Assembly (NCBI GenBank): GCA_947374125.1 | Contig: CANCAR010000070.1 | Location: 1-12,168, forward strand | Reading direction: 5' to 3' | Length of the DNA stretch: 12,168 nt | Source of the DNA: Hyphomicrobiales bacterium | Lineage (GTDB): Bacteria; Pseudomonadota; Alphaproteobacteria; Rhizobiales; Beijerinckiaceae | In this document: positions 6,551 to 12,168 of the stretch, one piece after another | Layout of the letters: each line of letters starts with the position of its first letter | How positions within the stretch are numbered: the stretch's first letter is position 1 | Program-made: the position numbers and the translations under genes | The notes under the pieces: generated by a model | Told to the model about the DNA's origin: nothing | The model's database searches: none | What the model saw: the letters and a program-made list of their open reading frames with translations, nothing else

Positions 6551-7810
6551 ATGAAACTGATAAAAAGCCTAGCGATTGCCGCCTTCGCAGCGGTTGCCCT
6601 TCCTGCCTATGCAGAAACGACCGAGATCATCGTGCATTACCCCATGCCTAATTTTTTCAAGGGCGTGATGGACACGATTTCGACCGAATATATGAAGCAA
6701 CATCCAGACGTGAAAATCACCTTCACCAGCCCATCGCCGACCTATGAAGAAGGTTTGCAGCTTATGCTGCGTCAAGCAGGCACGGCAGAAATGCCCGATG
6801 TGAGCTTTATCGGCTTGAACCGTCTGCGCGTTTTGGCTGAACGCAATATCGGCACCGACTTAACGCCCTTCATCAAAGCCGATAGCAATTTCGCCAATGA
6901 AGGTTTTTCCGACCGCCTTCTGAGCTTAGCCCGCTTCAATGGCAAGCAAATGGGTCTCGCTTTCGCGACCTCTAACCCGATCATGTATTACAACGCCGAT
7001 CTGGTCCGCAAAGCGGGCGGCGATCCCGATCACATGCCAACGACATGGGACGAAGTGTTCCCGCTTGCCGCCAAAATCAACGCGCTGGGCGATGGCGTGA
7101 TCGGCATGTCCTATCGCTGGCAGGGTGACGACTGGATGTTCTCGGCACTGCTTTTCGGCCATGGCGGCACGGTGCTGAGCGCGGATGAGAAGAAAGTCAC
7201 GTTTGATGGCGCAGAAGGGCTTGGCGCACTGAAACTGATCGACCGCATGGTCAAGGAAGGCAAAATGCCACCTTTGGCGAGCGATGCAGCCGTTCAGGGA
7301 TTTAACGCAGGCAAGATTGGTATTTCTTTCTGGACGACCGGGGCGCTGCGCGGCACCATCAATGGCGTTGGCGGCAAGTTCGATCTCCGCACCGGCAAGA
7401 TGCCGGTCATCGATGCCACCAAGGGCCATCTACCAACCGGCGGCAATGCCGCTGTGATGTTCACGACGGACGCTAAGAAGCAGCAAGCCGTTTATGACTT
7501 CATTAAATTTGCCGCCGGTCCCTTCGGTGCGTCGGTTGTCGTTCCAGGCACAGGCTACGTACCGAACAACGAATTGGCGGCTAAAGACGACCGCTATCTC
7601 GGCAAATTCTACGACGCCAACCCGCTTTTCAAAGCGGGCCTGAGCCAGATGGATCTGATGATCCCTTGGTATTCCTTCCCCGGCAATAATGGCGTGAAGG
7701 TAACCCAGACCATCGTCGATAATCTCAGCGTCCTCGTCGAGCAGAAGACAACACCAGAAGAAGCGCTCAAGACGATGTCGACAGAAGTGCAAAAGCTCCT
7801 GCCGCGCTAA
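6551..7810 (+). CDS. ugpB: Periplasmic substrate-binding protein, UgpB-like (family 1)
   Basis: The 419-residue protein has a clear signal peptide: Lys2 and Lys5, a hydrophobic core, and cleavage after ALPAYA at Ala21. The mature part shows family-1 solute-binding features: QHPDVKITF near 55, FATSNPIMYYNADLVRKAG (a segment E. coli UgpB closely shares), TTWDEV, GGNAAVMF and a C-terminal TPEEALK. It captures the ligand in the periplasm and delivers it to the permeases. The E. coli UgpB segment containing RLGN, before the last helix, reads YSFPGNNGVK here, so the ligand may differ from glycerol-3-phosphate. GGAG (6539-6542) lies eight bases before the ATG. Being last in the operon, just before a terminator, is less usual than being first (as in E. 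coli ugpBAECQ). Confidence 0.87.
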   Translation: MKLIKSLAIAAFAAVALPAYAETTEIIVHYPMPNFFKGVMDTISTEYMKQHPDVKITFTSPSPTYEEGLQLMLRQAGTAEMPDVSFIGLNRLRVLAERNIGTDLTPFIKADSNFANEGFSDRLLSLARFNGKQMGLAFATSNPIMYYNADLVRKAGGDPDHMPTTWDEVFPLAAKINALGDGVIGMSYRWQGDDWMFSALLFGHGGTVLSADEKKVTFDGAEGLGALKLIDRMVKEGKMPPLASDAAVQGFNAGKIGISFWTTGALRGTINGVGGKFDLRTGKMPVIDATKGHLPTGGNAAVMFTTDAKKQQAVYDFIKFAAGPFGASVVVPGTGYVPNNELAAKDDRYLGKFYDANPLFKAGLSQMDLMIPWYSFPGNNGVKVTQTIVDNLSVLVEQKTTPEEALKTMSTEVQKLLPR

Positions 7811-7826
7811 AAAACATTGAAACGAG

Positions 7827-7855
7827 CCCGGCGCTTTGATTGGCGCCGGGTTTTT
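7827..7855 (+). terminator. Rho-independent terminator of the phosphoesterase/Ugp operon
   Basis: CCCGGCGC (7827-7834) and its exact complement GCGCCGGG (7843-7850) form an 8-bp GC-rich stem with an 8-base loop, followed by TTTTT (7851-7855). It begins 17 bases after the binding-protein stop codon. Read from the minus strand the same stem has no immediate T-run, only a broken T-rich stretch ending in TTTTTT, so it would be a weak terminator for the converging opp-type operon. Confidence 0.92.
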
Positions 7856-7894
7856 CTCGATCATTGGCCTAAGACTATTTGAGCACCCTTATGT

Positions 7895-8250
7895 TTACGA
7901 GCTTCGCAACGCGTCAGATGGTTCTCCGCGCGATGCTAAGATGGCCAGAAAGAGCGCGCATAGAGCGCCAATGCGATCATCAAGCCAACCAAGCCTAATT
8001 CTTCGACACCCGGTTGTGGGTTCATCGCAAGGCCGGTTTGGCCGGCGATGATCTTAGACACCAGCAGGGAACCGCCCCATCCGAGCACCAATCCTAAACC
8101 GCATCCCGCCGTCATCAATAATGTCGCACTCAGCCCAACAACGAGTGCGATATAGCTTCGCGTCGCCCCCAAAGCGCGCAGAATGACATAGCGCCGCCGG
8201 CGCAACCCAATCAGGGTAACGAGCAACAAAACAAAGGCAAGGATGGAGAG
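7895..8250 (-). pseudogene. Remnant of an FtsX-like ABC permease (C-terminal part, frameshifted)
   Basis: From 8250 leftwards the minus strand encodes LSILAFVLLLVTLIGLRRRR, then YVILRALGATR, a hydrophobic span and a GLVLGW-type turn. This is the last part of FtsX/MacB/LolC-type permeases, where an (R)RRxxxILRALGA motif sits between the final membrane spans. The frame ends early at TAG 7938-7936. Shifting frame at about 7970 restores a sensible family ending, GALCALFLAILASRGEPSDA and a stop TAA at 7897-7895, so a small indel has broken the tail. The N-terminal and large periplasmic parts are missing, and an in-frame TAA (8253-8251) lies directly before the fragment. It is a relic, not a working gene. 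Family-level assignment only; the exported substrate is unknown. Confidence 0.7.
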
Positions 8251-8355
8251 TTACGGGATCAAGAAAAAATCTTAGAACACTCGGCCAACATGCTCACGTC
8301 GCCAGATGGCGCGTTCACGATCATTAAAGTTGGAAAGATCTGGATCGGGATGGCC
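8251..8355 (-). pseudogene. Remnant of an exporter-type ABC ATPase (Q-loop region)
   Basis: In the same minus-strand frame as the permease fragment, 8355-8251 reads GHPDPDLSNF, then NDRERAIWRREHVGRVF, a stop, DFFLIP, a stop. This is the Q-loop neighbourhood of LolD/MacB-type ATPases, usually ..RRxxhGFVFQxFxLIPxLT.. . The invariant Gln has become TAA (8274-8272, one change from CAA), and a second TAA (8253-8251) stands where a residue follows the IP pair. Walker A, signature and Walker B are absent. The ATPase piece runs directly into the C-terminus of an FtsX-like permease, the usual partner, so a deletion has joined the middle of one gene to the end of the next. Its left boundary towards 8405 is unclear. 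Confidence 0.6.
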
Positions 8356-8401
8356 CAAGCAACGGCAAGCCGAGAACGAAGACCACGCTTTGATAGCACT
8401 T

Positions 8402-9289
8402 TCATTTTAGCGTTGGGTCAAGCCGGTCGCGCAGCCAATCCCCGAGAATACTAACGGAGAGCGTCGTCAGGACGATTGTCGTTGCTGGAGCGAGCAAAAT
8501 CCAAGGCGCGCGGGTTAGATATTCACGCCCGTATCCCACCATATTGCCAAGACTAGTCATGGGAGGCTGAACCCCTAATCCCAAAAAGGATAGTCCGCTT
8601 TCAAGCAAAATAATTTCTGGAAAGACCAAGGTCATCGAGACGATCAGCGTAGAGGCGGTATTGGGCAAAATATGTCCCAAATAAATGCGGATTGGACTAG
8701 CCCCTAATTGCCGCACAGCCGCCGCATAGCCCTGTGAATTAGCGGCTATCGCCAAACCGCGCGCGATGCGGGCATAGCGTTCCCAACCGTAAATGCCCAT
8801 CAAGAGAATGAACAAGGTTAGAGTATTGCCAAAAAAGGCAAGCACGGCGAGCGCAAAGATAAGGAAGGGAATAGAGGCTTGGAAGTCAGCCAAGATCAGA
8901 ACCGTTTGCTCGACCCACCCGCGATAATGCGCCGCCAAAAAACCCAAAAGCGTGCCAAAGGTTGCTGAGATGATCGTTGCAACAAAGGACACGAGCAGCG
9001 AAATTCGGATCGAGATGACAAGCCGCGAAAATACATCGCGACCCAACTCGTCCGTGCCTAGCCAATGCAGGCTTGTGAACGGCAAAGAAAGCCGTGCTTT
9101 CAAATCAATCGCCGTAAAGGCATAGGGCATCAAACTCGGCCCCACAACGGCAACAAAACACATGAAACTTAGCCAGAATATGGCGACAGAGACGCTCAAT
9201 GGAAAAGGTTGAGCGTTCAAGCGATCATGCGCTAAAGGCATTAGCCCTTCGGCGCTATCGGTCACCGCCTTGTCTGTTGGCTGCGTCAT
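8402..9289 (-). CDS. Peptide/nickel-type ABC importer permease (OppC/DppC-like)
   Basis: The 295-residue protein has the OppC/DppC layout: a cytoplasmic N-terminus, a first span at about 33-55, the family segment HWLGTDELGRDVFSRL (75-90) with RISLLVSF after it, further spans near 98-120, 131-155, 212-232 and 265-285, and the ATPase-contacting EAA loop at about 187-210 (GYAAAVRQLGASPIRIYLGH). The frame is open further upstream to 9583, but the ATG at 9289-9287 overlaps the previous gene's TGA as ATGA and has GGAG (9300-9297) seven bases away, so this start is firm. It pairs with the OppB-like protein to form the channel. The substrate (peptide, metal chelate or opine) cannot be read from the sequence. 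Confidence 0.9.
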   Translation of the reverse strand: MTQPTDKAVTDSAEGLMPLAHDRLNAQPFPLSVSVAIFWLSFMCFVAVVGPSLMPYAFTAIDLKARLSLPFTSLHWLGTDELGRDVFSRLVISIRISLLVSFVATIISATFGTLLGFLAAHYRGWVEQTVLILADFQASIPFLIFALAVLAFFGNTLTLFILLMGIYGWERYARIARGLAIAANSQGYAAAVRQLGASPIRIYLGHILPNTASTLIVSMTLVFPEIILLESGLSFLGLGVQPPMTSLGNMVGYGREYLTRAPWILLAPATTIVLTTLSVSILGDWLRDRLDPTLK

Positions 9290-10221
9290 TGACCGGCTCC
9301 CCGTGGTGCTTGACGGATGCGTGGGTCGAACAGGCCATAGGCCAAGTCGACCAGAAAATTGGCGCAGACCATGGTTGAAGCCACCAGCAGCAAGATCACC
9401 TGAACGACCGAAAGATCGCGGTTTGATACGCAAACCACCAATAAACGCCCAACGCCGGGCCACGCGAAGACGCTCTCGACAACAACCGCACCAGCCAAGA
9501 GACTGCCAACCATAAATCCCAAAACCGTTATCGTCGGAATAGCTGCATTGGGTAACGCATGTCCGCGCACAACGGCGGACCATTTAAGCCCCTTTGCGCT
9601 GGCCGTACGAATATAGGGTTGGCCCAAAATTTCCAGCATTGCGCTACGGGTGAAGCGTGCAAGCACTGCGGCTCCGCCGATCCCAAGCGTGATGACCGGG
9701 AGAATGGCGTGACGCCAACTATCGGCACCCGACGTCGGCAGCCAACCAAGCCCCACCGAGAAGACGAGCACCAGCACGAGTGCGAGTACGAAACTCGGCA
9801 CTGTAAAACCAAACACAGCAAAGGACATCACCAAGCGATCAATCCGGCTGTTGCGGTGCAACGCTGCATATACGCCCGCTGGAATTCCGATGCCGACCTT
9901 CAACATCAGCGCAGGAACCATCAAAAGCAGGGTAGCTGGTATGCGTTCTCCGACAATGACCAAAGCGCTGCGGCCATCGCGCATCGAGCGACCTAACTCA
10001 CCCTGCAATACGGCTCCGAAATAATGAAAATATTGCAGCCAAATAGGGTCATCGAGGCCCCAAGCTTTACGGAAAGCGATGATGGCCTCGGGCGGCGCGT
10101 CGGGGCTCATAATGATCAGAGCTGGATCGCCAGAGAGACGCAATACGATGAAACTAAACGTCATGACGAAGAAAATCGTGAGCGCAGCACGCACGACGCG
10201 GGAGATGATAAACCGGATCAT
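9286..10221 (-). CDS. Peptide/nickel-type ABC importer permease (OppB/DppB-like)
   Basis: The 311-residue protein opens with the typical OppB first span (about 9-29) and then LSGDPA (29-34), a hallmark of this family. GLDDPIWLQYFHYF (55-68), GELGRSM (74-80), several spans (about 98-120, 131-157, 230-250, 275-298) and the EAA loop at about 203-226 (YIRTASAKGLKWSAVVRGHA) follow. The ending VDLAYGLFDPRIR is also typical. The ATG at 10221-10219 overlaps the preceding gene's TGA as ATGA, with GGAGG (10236-10232) ten bases upstream. It is the second half of the membrane channel. Confidence 0.92.
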   Translation of the reverse strand: MIRFIISRVVRAALTIFFVMTFSFIVLRLSGDPALIIMSPDAPPEAIIAFRKAWGLDDPIWLQYFHYFGAVLQGELGRSMRDGRSALVIVGERIPATLLLMVPALMLKVGIGIPAGVYAALHRNSRIDRLVMSFAVFGFTVPSFVLALVLVLVFSVGLGWLPTSGADSWRHAILPVITLGIGGAAVLARFTRSAMLEILGQPYIRTASAKGLKWSAVVRGHALPNAAIPTITVLGFMVGSLLAGAVVVESVFAWPGVGRLLVVCVSNRDLSVVQVILLLVASTMVCANFLVDLAYGLFDPRIRQAPRGAGQ

Positions 10222-11222
10222 GATGCCATAGCCTCCAGCGTCACAGGCTCTGAAAGATGGCAGGCTAAATGGTGATGCGGGCTTATTTCACGCGCGAGCG
10301 GTGGAACTGAGCGGCAAACCTCCATCACTTTTGGGCACCGTGGATGGAAAGGACACCCCGCGGGGCGCGCCGCGGGGTCCGGCGGTTCTCCGGTCAAAAG
10401 CATCGGGGTCTTTATTTTTTGCCGAGGTGTCGGCGAAGAGGCAACCAAGGCTTGGGTATAAGGATGCCGAGGGTGTTTGAAAATGTGATCGGAATCCGCC
10501 TCTTCCACAATGACACCTAGATACATCACCGCCACTCGGTGGCTCACCTGGCGTACGACTTTTAAATCATGGCTGATAAAAATCATCGCCAAGCCAAGAT
10601 CAGTTTGAAGGTCCATCAGCAGGTTCACGACTTGGGCCTGAATGGAGACATCAAGCGCCGCGACCGGCTCGTCACACACCAAGAGGTCAGGCTCGGTTGC
10701 TAACGCACGGGCTATTACCACGCGCTGTCGCTGCCCACCGGATAATTCATGCGGATAACGCGACGCATGGTGTTTGGTGAGGCCAACCGAGGTCAGCAAG
10801 GCGAGAACGCGTTGGTCACGGCCTTTTGTGTCGCCAATGGCGTGGATATCGAGGCTTTCACGAATTTGAGCCGCGATGGGTAATCGACGATCAAGCGCCG
10901 CTAAAGGGTCTTGGAACACGAGTTGAATGCGTCGGCGGATCGCGCGCCATGCTGGCGAGCCGTATTTCGGCAACGGCACGCCGTCAAAATATACGCTGCC
11001 GCCATCGGGCGCTTCAAGGCCAAGCGCCAAGCGTCCCGTGGTTGATTTGCCGCAGCCGGATTCTCCAACAATGCCGAGGGTTTTGCCACGCGCCACCGTG
11101 AAACTGACATCGACAACGGCATCCACAGGCTTTGGAGCCGATAAAAAGCCCGCCCGTGCAAAATAACGCTTACGCACATGCTCAACCGCCAAAAGTGCGG
11201 GGGATGCTTGCTCAAAATCCAT
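10218..11222 (-). CDS. Peptide/nickel-type ABC importer ATP-binding protein (OppF/DppF-like)
   Basis: The protein has 334 residues from the ATG at 11222. Walker A is GESGCGKST (53-61), Q-loop Gln104 (LVFQDP), signature LSGGQ (160-164), Walker B LLVCDEP with D184 and E185, and the switch is His218. The C-terminal extension of the oligopeptide/dipeptide family (about 248-325) contains HPRHPYTQAL and a cysteine-rich GCPFHPRCP..C..C pattern (C290, C296, C303, C321); such cysteines hold an iron-sulfur cluster in at least some family members. A GTG at 11225 is an equally placed start giving one more residue. Either start overlaps the stop of the preceding ATPase (TGATG or GTGA). It energises the transporter as a heterodimer with the OppD-like protein. 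Confidence 0.92.
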   Translation of the reverse strand: MDFEQASPALLAVEHVRKRYFARAGFLSAPKPVDAVVDVSFTVARGKTLGIVGESGCGKSTTGRLALGLEAPDGGSVYFDGVPLPKYGSPAWRAIRRRIQLVFQDPLAALDRRLPIAAQIRESLDIHAIGDTKGRDQRVLALLTSVGLTKHHASRYPHELSGGQRQRVVIARALATEPDLLVCDEPVAALDVSIQAQVVNLLMDLQTDLGLAMIFISHDLKVVRQVSHRVAVMYLGVIVEEADSDHIFKHPRHPYTQALVASSPTPRQKIKTPMLLTGEPPDPAARPAGCPFHPRCPKVMEVCRSVPPLAREISPHHHLACHLSEPVTLEAMAS

Positions 11223-12168
11223 CACGCAACATACCTGTCATCGATGGCCGCACTGTGCAGAGCGTTGTGGCATGCGACGCGCTGTCCGATGTGATCAATC
11301 GGCACAAGTTCGGGGAGTTCTTGATAGCACCGGGCGCTTGCCCCGTCACAGCGCGCTTGAAAGGCGCAGCCTTGCGGCAAGTTCCATGGCTCAGGCACTG
11401 ACCCACGGATGGGAACCAAACGCCGTTTCGGACCCGCCAGCTCAGGCAGCGCGGATAATAGCCCGCGCGTATAAGGATGACGAGGATGATCAAAAATCGC
11501 ATCCGTCGTATTCATCTCCACAATTCGGCCCGCATACATCACCGCGACGCGCTCGCACACAGATGCGACCGCGCCGAGATCATGGCTCACCATGACGACT
11601 GCCATTCCGCGATCCCGCCGAATAGCGTCGATAAGCGAAAGAATTTGCGCCTGGACGGTGGCATCAAGCGCTGTCGTTGGCTCATCGGCGATGAGCATAT
11701 CCGGCTCACCAGCAAGCGCCATGGCAATCATGACGCGCTGATTTTGCCCGCCCGACATTTCGTGCGGATAGGCGTTCAGCCGATTGGCGGCGTCCGGAAT
11801 ACCGACATCATCGAGCAATCTTTTGGCTTCTTGCCGCGCGGCTTGACCCGTAAGGCCACGATGAAGGTGAAGCGCCTCGCCCAATTGATATCCGATCCGC
11901 AACACAGGATTGAGCGCACTCGACGGATCTTGAAAGATCATCGCAATCCGACGGCCACGAATACGTTCAATCACCGATGCGGGAACGCCTAATATATCTT
12001 CACCCGCCAGACGCACCCGCCCCGTCGCTTTGGCTTTACCGGGCAGCAAGCCGAGGCTTGCGAGAAAGGTTACCGATTTGCCGCAGCCTGACTCCCCCAC
12101 AACCCCCAATGCCTCGCCGCGCTCAAGCGTTATGCCTACATCATGCACCACCGTGCGCCCGGAAAAGG
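11222..12168 (-). CDS. Peptide/nickel-type ABC importer ATP-binding protein (OppD/DppD-like), N-terminus outside window
   Basis: 314 residues lie inside the window and the frame is open to the edge, so probably about 20-25 N-terminal residues are missing. A GTG at 12151 is not a credible start because the sequence before it (FSGRTV) continues the family's first strand. In window numbering it has Walker A GESGCGKS (24-31), Q-loop Gln79 (MIFQDPSSALNP), signature MSGGQ (137-141), Walker B MLIADEP with D161 and E162, and switch His195. The C-terminal peptide-family extension includes HPRHPYTRGLL (227-237) and GCAFQARC with further cysteines (C267, C273, C280, C299). First of the visible genes, it is transcribed leftwards into the OppF-like gene, so the operon promoter and probably the binding-protein gene lie beyond the right edge. 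Confidence 0.92.
   Translation of the reverse strand, partial: FSGRTVVHDVGITLERGEALGVVGESGCGKSVTFLASLGLLPGKAKATGRVRLAGEDILGVPASVIERIRGRRIAMIFQDPSSALNPVLRIGYQLGEALHLHRGLTGQAARQEAKRLLDDVGIPDAANRLNAYPHEMSGGQNQRVMIAMALAGEPDMLIADEPTTALDATVQAQILSLIDAIRRDRGMAVVMVSHDLGAVASVCERVAVMYAGRIVEMNTTDAIFDHPRHPYTRGLLSALPELAGPKRRLVPIRGSVPEPWNLPQGCAFQARCDGASARCYQELPELVPIDHIGQRVACHNALHSAAIDDRYVA

Noticed and set aside
11477..11992. Plus-strand 171-codon ORF
   Set aside because: It lies entirely opposite the OppD-like gene, whose motifs are unmistakable. It is a frame shadow, as are the long minus-strand frames inside the ugp genes.

Overview
The window looks like chromosomal DNA of a Gram-negative alphaproteobacterium, probably Rhizobiales-like. 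This rests on the gene families and their arrangement, the moderate-to-high G+C of most genes, two periplasmic-binding-protein type ABC importers, and an Arg(CCG) tRNA with an encoded CCA end. No marker in the window fixes the genus.

Left part (1-2600). A tRNA-Arg(CCG) is followed by a short, more AT-rich segment. It holds a small exported-protein gene cut in two by an in-frame amber codon (189-770), a HigBA-type toxin-antitoxin pair on the minus strand (1526-946, with an odd toxin start), and a short PhoH-family ATPase on the minus strand (2579-1836).

Middle part (2700-7855). Five plus-strand genes form a compact operon: a calcineurin-like metallophosphoesterase, then an ATP-binding protein, two permeases and a periplasmic binding protein of the Ugp/CUT1 type. 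A PHO-box-like sequence (2728-2745) lies 39 bases before the first start codon, and a clean Rho-independent terminator (7827-7855) closes the operon. The simplest reading is a phosphate-starvation uptake system that imports a phosphorylated or glycerol-phosphodiester-type compound and cleaves it in the cytoplasm. The substrate is inferred.

Right part (7895-12168). On the minus strand, running leftwards and converging on the middle operon, are four genes of a peptide/nickel-type (Opp/Dpp) ABC importer. They are two ATPases (the first cut by the window edge) and two permeases, every pair joined by a 1-4 base stop/start overlap. No binding protein is visible. Past the last permease lies a decayed relic of a different transporter. 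A Q-loop fragment of an exporter-type ABC ATPase, with two in-frame stops, runs straight into the C-terminus of an FtsX-like permease that is itself frameshifted.

I see no CRISPR array, insertion sequence, integrase or rRNA. The points most worth a second look are the amber-split gene, the fused ABC-exporter relic, the PHO-box-like site in front of the phosphoesterase/Ugp operon, and the lost or altered start codon of higB.
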